NCBI RefSeq assembly: GCF_021869535.1
Contig: NW_026262690.1
Location: 10,031,501 to 10,095,500 of the forward strand
Origin: Mytilus californianus
Lineage: Eukaryota > Mollusca > Bivalvia > Mytilida > Mytilidae
Direction: 5' to 3'
DNA length: 64,000 bases
The notes under the pieces were generated by a model. The model saw only the letters and a list, made by a program, of their open reading frames with translations, did not search any database and was not told the DNA's origin. The position numbers and the translations under genes were made by a program. Numbering within the stretch: the first letter of the stretch is position 1; each line of letters begins with the position of its first letter. Positions 54,088-64,000 of the stretch are shown piece by piece.

Positions 54088-55312
54088 CTGGGATATATAT
54101 GTTTACACAAAATCAATAAAGGTATTTGTTTTACCTATGCAATTTGTAAGTTTATCAATAAAAAGTTGATTAAGGGCAACTAGAATAAAAACAGCCCTTA
54201 AATTTCACCCCTGGGAGTGAAAATTGCTGATTCAGCAAATTTTGCCTGATCTGTGGGTAATAATGTTAATATTTACCTAGAAAGTAAAATTTCTTTATTT
54301 TTAAGTAACTTGCAATACATTTTTAATTATAAAGTTTAGTTTTAACTTTTCGCAGTGTCTGACACTTGTGCAACAACTGGAATTTGAGACGCGACATATT
54401 TAAGTCGCCTGTACCTCCTATAATTTTCACCGTAATAAATAAAGTGCATAATTTTTTATTTTTTTCCACACAAGTACAGCTATACTAGTTTTCTTCAGGT
54501 TTAATTTGTAGTTCTGTGGTAACATGACACCAGTAAAGAGCTTTTTTGGAACTAGTAAGTGGTTAAGGGATCCTTACTTATTCATTTAGCCCTCATATTT
54601 AGCTGAAATAGAGATAGCATTAGGGGTTTCTTTACATTGACAAGACAATTTTTTGGACAAAGAATGTGATTATGATTGTATATCAGCAAGATTAAATAGT
54701 TTATTCATTTTCCATGCAAATGTCATTAATTTACTTGATTTTCTGACCCTGAAAAGCACAATAAAGCTAAATTGATTATGTAAGGGGACATAATTTAACT
54801 GAATGCATACATGAGAAATAGACAATGAGTCAACTTAAAGATATATTCTAGTACATGTATTGTCAAAAAGATCTTTGAATAATAGTAAACTGCCATCTAA
54901 AGAGTCTTGTTATATTGCCTTCATAATCTGGAAATGCTTAAAGGAATGTAAGGCATGCTGTAAAATGTGGAATGGACTTTACTATCAGTTTTCATGATTT
55001 GGTGCTTAAACTGTTTCTTTCAGTCAGATTAACTATAAATAGAGTTGGCAATCCAATAATTCCTCCTGAATCACCATGGTTTACTTCTGTGTTGATTTGA
55101 AACAACATATATTTGGGTTTTGTTCACTCCTTAAGTAAAAATGTTCAGATGAAAAAAAGTGAAAATCTGCCAGCTGGGGTAGGGGTATACTTTTTAATTT
55201 TTTTTTGGTAAGAAATAAGTGAAGACTAGTATTCTTTATTGTAATATGTTTCCTAGTAAGAAGTCTATGCATCATAGGTGTCATGACAGATTTCAAGTTT
55301 GTAATGTCTTGG
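54088..55312. repeat. Spacer part of the tandem unit (first copy)
   Basis: 1225 bp between consecutive MITEs. It includes a short hairpin ('aagggcaact...agccctt', about 54173-54201), AT-rich tracts and no convincing exon. Outside the array no second copy of it was noticed in the window. Confidence 0.7.
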
Positions 55313-58300
55313 TTAAGGTAGCACGGTAGTATTTGCATTCCAGAATTTAGGTTGCTCTTTTGTGTACCCTACTTAGGTCAATGTATCTGAACAGTGTGAT
55401 TGGACTAAAAATACAGTATCAACTGAACATACTTTCCCAAACTGAGGGATGAATCAGGTGTAGAAAAATATGAAATAATTTTACAAACAGGTGAAAATGA
55501 ATTTTTGAGAATTTTTTTAAATTTTGTATTCACTGCATGATAAAAGACCTAAAAGCACTAGTGGCCTTAGGTTTTTAAAAATAGCAAAAAAAGTTAACGG
55601 TCATGATACATATTCAAATTTATTTCTGATTAGTATAATGAAAGTACTTCAGTTAACTGTGTATGTAGAATTTTTCGCAGTGCTAGAAAGTGGTGAAAAT
55701 CCTAAAAAGGCTATCATTATCCCTTATGGGCCAGGAAATACTACCGTGCCACCTTAACTGGGATATATATGTTTACACAAAATCAATAAAGGTATTTGTT
55801 TTACCTATGCAATTTGTAAGTTTATCAATAAAAAGTTGATTAAGGGCAACTAGAATAAAAACAGCCCTTAAATTTCACCCCTGGGAGTGAAAATTGCTGA
55901 TTCAGCAAATTTTGCCTGATCTGTGGGTAATAATGTTAATATTTACCTAGAAAGTAAAATTTCTTTATTTTTAAGTAACTTGCAATACATTTTTAATTAT
56001 AAAGTTTAGTTTTAACTTTTCGCAGTGTCTGACACTTGTGCAACAACTGGAATTTGAGACGCGACATATTTAAGTCGCCTGTACCTCCTATAATTTTCAC
56101 CGTAATAAATAAAGTGCATAATTTTTTATTTTTTTCCACACAAGTACAGCTATACTAGTTTTCTTCAGGTTTAATTTGTAGTTCTGTGGTAACATGACAC
56201 CAGTAAAGAGCTTTTTTGGAACTAGTAAGTGGTTAAGGGATCCTTACTTATTCATTTAGCCCTCATATTTAGCTGAAATAGAGATAGCATTAGGGGTTTC
56301 TTTACATTGACAAGACAATTTTTTGGACAAAGAATGTGATTATGATTGTATATCAGCAAGATTAAATAGTTTATTCATTTTCCATGCAAATGTCATTAAT
56401 TTACTTGATTTTCTGACCCTGAAAAGCACAATAAAGCTAAATTGATTATGTAAGGGGACATAATTTAACTGAATGCATACATGAGAAATAGACAATGAGT
56501 CAACTTAAAGATATATTCTAGTACATGTATTGTCAAAAAGATCTTTGAATAATAGTAAACTGCCATCTAAAGAGTCTTGTTATATTGCCTTCATAATCTG
56601 GAAATGCTTAAAGGAATGTAAGGCATGCTGTAAAATGTGGAATGGACTTTACTATCAGTTTTCATGATTTGGTGCTTAAACTGTTTCTTTCAGTCAGATT
56701 AACTATAAATAGAGTTGGCAATCCAATAATTCCTCCTGAATCACCATGGTTTACTTCTGTGTTGATTTGAAACAACATATATTTGGGTTTTGTTCACTCC
56801 TTAAGTAAAAATGTTCAGATGAAAAAAAGTGAAAATCTGCCAGCTGGGGTAGGGGTATACTTTTTAATTTTTTTTTGGTAAGAAATAAGTGAAGACTAGT
56901 ATTCTTTATTGTAATATGTTTCCTAGTAAGAAGTCTATGCATCATAGGTGTCATGACAGATTTCAAGTTTGTAATGTCTTGGTTAAGGTAGCACGGTAGT
57001 ATTTGCATTCCAGAATTTAGGTTGCTCTTTTGTGTACCCTACTTAGGTCAATGTATCTGAACAGTGTGATTGGACTAAAAATACAGTATCAACTGAACAT
57101 ACTTTCCCAAACTGAGGGATGAATCAGGTGTAGAAAAATATGAAATAATTTTACAAACAGGTGAAAATGAATTTTTGAGAATTTTTTTAAATTTTGTATT
57201 CACTGCATGATAAAAGACCTAAAAGCACTAGTGGCCTTAGGTTTTTAAAAATAGCAAAAAAAGTTAACGGTCATGATACATATTCAAATTTATTTCTGAT
57301 TAGTATAATGAAAGTACTTCAGTTAACTGTGTATGTAGAATTTTTCGCAGTGCTAGAAAGTGGTGAAAATCCTAAAAAGGCTATCATTATCCCTTATGGG
57401 CCAGGAAATACTACCGTGCCACCTTAACTGGGATATATATGTTTACACAAAATCAATAAAGGTATTTGTTTTACCTATGCAATTTGTAAGTTTATCAATA
57501 AAAAGTTGATTAAGGGCAACTAGAATAAAAACAGCCCTTAAATTTCACCCCTGGGAGTGAAAATTGCTGATTCAGCAAATTTTGCCTGATCTGTGGGTAA
57601 TAATGTTAATATTTACCTAGAAAGTAAAATTTCTTTATTTTTAAGTAACTTGCAATACATTTTTAATTATAAAGTTTAGTTTTAACTTTTCGCAGTGTCT
57701 GACACTTGTGCAACAACTGGAATTTGAGACGCGACATATTTAAGTCGCCTGTACCTCCTATAATTTTCACCGTAATAAATAAAGTGCATAATTTTTTATT
57801 TTTTTCCACACAAGTACAGCTATACTAGTTTTCTTCAGGTTTAATTTGTAGTTCTGTGGTAACATGACACCAGTAAAGAGCTTTTTTGGAACTAGTAAGT
57901 GGTTAAGGGATCCTTACTTATTCATTTAGCCCTCATATTTAGCTGAAATAGAGATAGCATTAGGGGTTTCTTTACATTGACAAGACAATTTTTTGGACAA
58001 AGAATGTGATTATGATTGTATATCAGCAAGATTAAATAGTTTATTCATTTTCCATGCAAATGTCATTAATTTACTTGATTTTCTGACCCTGAAAAGCACA
58101 ATAAAGCTAAATTGATTATGTAAGGGGACATAATTTAACTGAATGCATACATGAGAAATAGACAATGAGTCAACTTAAAGATATATTCTAGTACATGTAT
58201 TGTCAAAAAGATCTTTGAATAATAGTAAACTGCCATCTAAAGAGTCTTGTTATATTGCCTTCATAATCTGGAAATGCTTAAAGGAATGTAAGGCATGCTG

Positions 58301-61300
58301 TAAAATGTGGAATGGACTTTACTATCAGTTTTCATGATTTGGTGCTTAAACTGTTTCTTTCAGTCAGATTAACTATAAATAGAGTTGGCAATCCAATAAT
58401 TCCTCCTGAATCACCATGGTTTACTTCTGTGTTGATTTGAAACAACATATATTTGGGTTTTGTTCACTCCTTAAGTAAAAATGTTCAGATGAAAAAAAGT
58501 GAAAATCTGCCAGCTGGGGTAGGGGTATACTTTTTAATTTTTTTTTGGTAAGAAATAAGTGAAGACTAGTATTCTTTATTGTAATATGTTTCCTAGTAAG
58601 AAGTCTATGCATCATAGGTGTCATGACAGATTTCAAGTTTGTAATGTCTTGGTTAAGGTAGCACGGTAGTATTTGCATTCCAGAATTTAGGTTGCTCTTT
58701 TGTGTACCCTACTTAGGTCAATGTATCTGAACAGTGTGATTGGACTAAAAATACAGTATCAACTGAACATACTTTCCCAAACTGAGGGATGAATCAGGTG
58801 TAGAAAAATATGAAATAATTTTACAAACAGGTGAAAATGAATTTTTGAGAATTTTTTTAAATTTTGTATTCACTGCATGATAAAAGACCTAAAAGCACTA
58901 GTGGCCTTAGGTTTTTAAAAATAGCAAAAAAAGTTAACGGTCATGATACATATTCAAATTTATTTCTGATTAGTATAATGAAAGTACTTCAGTTAACTGT
59001 GTATGTAGAATTTTTCGCAGTGCTAGAAAGTGGTGAAAATCCTAAAAAGGCTATCATTATCCCTTATGGGCCAGGAAATACTACCGTGCCACCTTAACTG
59101 GGATATATATGTTTACACAAAATCAATAAAGGTATTTGTTTTACCTATGCAATTTGTAAGTTTATCAATAAAAAGTTGATTAAGGGCAACTAGAATAAAA
59201 ACAGCCCTTAAATTTCACCCCTGGGAGTGAAAATTGCTGATTCAGCAAATTTTGCCTGATCTGTGGGTAATAATGTTAATATTTACCTAGAAAGTAAAAT
59301 TTCTTTATTTTTAAGTAACTTGCAATACATTTTTAATTATAAAGTTTAGTTTTAACTTTTCGCAGTGTCTGACACTTGTGCAACAACTGGAATTTGAGAC
59401 GCGACATATTTAAGTCGCCTGTACCTCCTATAATTTTCACCGTAATAAATAAAGTGCATAATTTTTTATTTTTTTCCACACAAGTACAGCTATACTAGTT
59501 TTCTTCAGGTTTAATTTGTAGTTCTGTGGTAACATGACACCAGTAAAGAGCTTTTTTGGAACTAGTAAGTGGTTAAGGGATCCTTACTTATTCATTTAGC
59601 CCTCATATTTAGCTGAAATAGAGATAGCATTAGGGGTTTCTTTACATTGACAAGACAATTTTTTGGACAAAGAATGTGATTATGATTGTATATCAGCAAG
59701 ATTAAATAGTTTATTCATTTTCCATGCAAATGTCATTAATTTACTTGATTTTCTGACCCTGAAAAGCACAATAAAGCTAAATTGATTATGTAAGGGGACA
59801 TAATTTAACTGAATGCATACATGAGAAATAGACAATGAGTCAACTTAAAGATATATTCTAGTACATGTATTGTCAAAAAGATCTTTGAATAATAGTAAAC
59901 TGCCATCTAAAGAGTCTTGTTATATTGCCTTCATAATCTGGAAATGCTTAAAGGAATGTAAGGCATGCTGTAAAATGTGGAATGGACTTTACTATCAGTT
60001 TTCATGATTTGGTGCTTAAACTGTTTCTTTCAGTCAGATTAACTATAAATAGAGTTGGCAATCCAATAATTCCTCCTGAATCACCATGGTTTACTTCTGT
60101 GTTGATTTGAAACAACATATATTTGGGTTTTGTTCACTCCTTAAGTAAAAATGTTCAGATGAAAAAAAGTGAAAATCTGCCAGCTGGGGTAGGGGTATAC
60201 TTTTTAATTTTTTTTTGGTAAGAAATAAGTGAAGACTAGTATTCTTTATTGTAATATGTTTCCTAGTAAGAAGTCTATGCATCATAGGTGTCATGACAGA
60301 TTTCAAGTTTGTAATGTCTTGGTTAAGGTAGCACGGTAGTATTTGCATTCCAGAATTTAGGTTGCTCTTTTGTGTACCCTACTTAGGTCAATGTATCTGA
60401 ACAGTGTGATTGGACTAAAAATACAGTATCAACTGAACATACTTTCCCAAACTGAGGGATGAATCAGGTGTAGAAAAATATGAAATAATTTTACAAACAG
60501 GTGAAAATGAATTTTTGAGAATTTTTTTAAATTTTGTATTCACTGCATGATAAAAGACCTAAAAGCACTAGTGGCCTTAGGTTTTTAAAAATAGCAAAAA
60601 AAGTTAACGGTCATGATACATATTCAAATTTATTTCTGATTAGTATAATGAAAGTACTTCAGTTAACTGTGTATGTAGAATTTTTCGCAGTGCTAGAAAG
60701 TGGTGAAAATCCTAAAAAGGCTATCATTATCCCTTATGGGCCAGGAAATACTACCGTGCCACCTTAACTGGGATATATATGTTTACACAAAATCAATAAA
60801 GGTATTTGTTTTACCTATGCAATTTGTAAGTTTATCAATAAAAAGTTGATTAAGGGCAACTAGAATAAAAACAGCCCTTAAATTTCACCCCTGGGAGTGA
60901 AAATTGCTGATTCAGCAAATTTTGCCTGATCTGTGGGTAATAATGTTAATATTTACCTAGAAAGTAAAATTTCTTTATTTTTAAGTAACTTGCAATACAT
61001 TTTTAATTATAAAGTTTAGTTTTAACTTTTCGCAGTGTCTGACACTTGTGCAACAACTGGAATTTGAGACGCGACATATTTAAGTCGCCTGTACCTCCTA
61101 TAATTTTCACCGTAATAAATAAAGTGCATAATTTTTTATTTTTTTCCACACAAGTACAGCTATACTAGTTTTCTTCAGGTTTAATTTGTAGTTCTGTGGT
61201 AACATGACACCAGTAAAGAGCTTTTTTGGAACTAGTAAGTGGTTAAGGGATCCTTACTTATTCATTTAGCCCTCATATTTAGCTGAAATAGAGATAGCAT

Positions 61301-64000
61301 TAGGGGTTTCTTTACATTGACAAGACAATTTTTTGGACAAAGAATGTGATTATGATTGTATATCAGCAAGATTAAATAGTTTATTCATTTTCCATGCAAA
61401 TGTCATTAATTTACTTGATTTTCTGACCCTGAAAAGCACAATAAAGCTAAATTGATTATGTAAGGGGACATAATTTAACTGAATGCATACATGAGAAATA
61501 GACAATGAGTCAACTTAAAGATATATTCTAGTACATGTATTGTCAAAAAGATCTTTGAATAATAGTAAACTGCCATCTAAAGAGTCTTGTTATATTGCCT
61601 TCATAATCTGGAAATGCTTAAAGGAATGTAAGGCATGCTGTAAAATGTGGAATGGACTTTACTATCAGTTTTCATGATTTGGTGCTTAAACTGTTTCTTT
61701 CAGTCAGATTAACTATAAATAGAGTTGGCAATCCAATAATTCCTCCTGAATCACCATGGTTTACTTCTGTGTTGATTTGAAACAACATATATTTGGGTTT
61801 TGTTCACTCCTTAAGTAAAAATGTTCAGATGAAAAAAAGTGAAAATCTGCCAGCTGGGGTAGGGGTATACTTTTTAATTTTTTTTTGGTAAGAAATAAGT
61901 GAAGACTAGTATTCTTTATTGTAATATGTTTCCTAGTAAGAAGTCTATGCATCATAGGTGTCATGACAGATTTCAAGTTTGTAATGTCTTGGTTAAGGTA
62001 GCACGGTAGTATTTGCATTCCAGAATTTAGGTTGCTCTTTTGTGTACCCTACTTAGGTCAATGTATCTGAACAGTGTGATTGGACTAAAAATACAGTATC
62101 AACTGAACATACTTTCCCAAACTGAGGGATGAATCAGGTGTAGAAAAATATGAAATAATTTTACAAACAGGTGAAAATGAATTTTTGAGAATTTTTTTAA
62201 ATTTTGTATTCACTGCATGATAAAAGACCTAAAAGCACTAGTGGCCTTAGGTTTTTAAAAATAGCAAAAAAAGTTAACGGTCATGATACATATTCAAATT
62301 TATTTCTGATTAGTATAATGAAAGTACTTCAGTTAACTGTGTATGTAGAATTTTTCGCAGTGCTAGAAAGTGGTGAAAATCCTAAAAAGGCTATCATTAT
62401 CCCTTATGGGCCAGGAAATACTACCGTGCCACCTTAACTGGGATATATATGTTTACACAAAATCAATAAAGGTATTTGTTTTACCTATGCAATTTGTAAG
62501 TTTATCAATAAAAAGTTGATTAAGGGCAACTAGAATAAAAACAGCCCTTAAATTTCACCCCTGGGAGTGAAAATTGCTGATTCAGCAAATTTTGCCTGAT
62601 CTGTGGGTAATAATGTTAATATTTACCTAGAAAGTAAAATTTCTTTATTTTTAAGTAACTTGCAATACATTTTTAATTATAAAGTTTAGTTTTAACTTTT
62701 CGCAGTGTCTGACACTTGTGCAACAACTGGAATTTGAGACGCGACATATTTAAGTCGCCTGTACCTCCTATAATTTTCACCGTAATAAATAAAGTGCATA
62801 ATTTTTTATTTTTTTCCACACAAGTACAGCTATACTAGTTTTCTTCAGGTTTAATTTGTAGTTCTGTGGTAACATGACACCAGTAAAGAGCTTTTTTGGA
62901 ACTAGTAAGTGGTTAAGGGATCCTTACTTATTCATTTAGCCCTCATATTTAGCTGAAATAGAGATAGCATTAGGGGTTTCTTTACATTGACAAGACAATT
63001 TTTTGGACAAAGAATGTGATTATGATTGTATATCAGCAAGATTAAATAGTTTATTCATTTTCCATGCAAATGTCATTAATTTACTTGATTTTCTGACCCT
63101 GAAAAGCACAATAAAGCTAAATTGATTATGTAAGGGGACATAATTTAACTGAATGCATACATGAGAAATAGACAATGAGTCAACTTAAAGATATATTCTA
63201 GTACATGTATTGTCAAAAAGATCTTTGAATAATAGTAAACTGCCATCTAAAGAGTCTTGTTATATTGCCTTCATAATCTGGAAATGCTTAAAGGAATGTA
63301 AGGCATGCTGTAAAATGTGGAATGGACTTTACTATCAGTTTTCATGATTTGGTGCTTAAACTGTTTCTTTCAGTCAGATTAACTATAAATAGAGTTGGCA
63401 ATCCAATAATTCCTCCTGAATCACCATGGTTTACTTCTGTGTTGATTTGAAACAACATATATTTGGGTTTTGTTCACTCCTTAAGTAAAAATGTTCAGAT
63501 GAAAAAAAGTGAAAATCTGCCAGCTGGGGTAGGGGTATACTTTTTAATTTTTTTTTGGTAAGAAATAAGTGAAGACTAGTATTCTTTATTGTAATATGTT
63601 TCCTAGTAAGAAGTCTATGCATCATAGGTGTCATGACAGATTTCAAGTTTGTAATGTCTTGGTTAAGGTAGCACGGTAGTATTTGCATTCCAGAATTTAG
63701 GTTGCTCTTTTGTGTACCCTACTTAGGTCAATGTATCTGAACAGTGTGATTGGACTAAAAATACAGTATCAACTGAACATACTTTCCCAAGCTGAGGGAT
63801 GAATCAGGTGTAGAAAAATATGAAATAATTTTACAAACAGGTGAAAATGAATTTTTGAGAATTTTTTTAAATTTTGTATTCACTGCATGATAAAAGACCT
63901 AAAAGCACTAGTGGCCTTAGGTTTTTAAAAATAGCAAAAAAAGTTAACGGTCATGATACATATTCAAATTTATTTCTGATTAGTATAATGAAAGTACTTC

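Larger units (their letters stand above)
53643..64000. repeat. Tandem array of 1670-bp units (six full plus partial seventh)
   Basis: Units start at 53643, 55313, 56983, 58653, 60323, 61993 and 63663, each at TTAAGGTAGCACGG. The copies appear identical by eye except for A to G at 63791 in the seventh. Each unit is a 445-bp TTAA-flanked MITE plus a 1225-bp spacer. Two short frames recur in every unit (77 residues +, inside the MITE; 85 residues -, across the unit junction) without family resemblance. The array runs off the window. Confidence 0.95.

Noticed and set aside
55081-55338. 85-residue - strand frame repeated in every tandem unit
   Set aside because: It crosses the spacer-MITE junction and shows no domain; conservation only reflects the recent array.

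Overview
This is a gene-poor, AT-rich, intron-rich animal nuclear sequence. GT-AG introns, tRNA-derived and (AATC)n-tailed retroposons, many short inverted-repeat elements and a ~150-160 bp core repeat resembling the bivalve BIV160/pearl type point to a bivalve mollusc, most likely a mussel. That assignment rests on recognition, not on a database search. No bacterial genes, CRISPR arrays, rRNA or tRNA genes were seen.

Two host genes can be reconstructed exon by exon. On the + strand, eight coding exons between 7709 and 19695 join in phase into a complete 261-residue short-chain dehydrogenase resembling D-3-hydroxybutyrate dehydrogenase. On the - strand, exons between 33326 and 20062 encode most of a Cys-loop ligand-gated ion channel subunit of the anion-channel (GABA/glycine/glutamate-gated) branch; its 5' end is missing or unresolved. 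The two genes converge, with stop codons 366 bp apart.

Mobile and repetitive DNA fills the rest. Left flank (1-7690): a decayed reverse-transcriptase element carrying a tRNA-derived SINE that itself carries a MITE, a hairpin element split by a retroposon, a 29-bp minisatellite, and a 33-bp repeat field hosting a 514-bp long-arm foldback element. Dehydrogenase introns: two reverse-transcriptase relics with 3' tails and a ~1.97 kb foldback element. Channel introns: MITEs, a partial inverted copy of one channel exon, and a ~4.8 kb foldback element with tandem-repeat arms. Right part (33.4-53.6 kb): another reverse-transcriptase relic, palindromic tandem arrays (36.8 and 42.2 kb), a 1.85 kb hAT-like element, two 35-38 bp palindromic insertions with the same termini, a LINE fragment, the BIV160-like array and further MITEs.

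From 53643 to the window end lies a head-to-tail array of 1670-bp units (six full copies and a partial seventh) that look almost identical. Each unit begins with a 445-bp MITE flanked by TTAA. The array and the palindromic mini-insertions are the most unusual structures here. Inverted-repeat and tandem identities were read by eye and were not computed.
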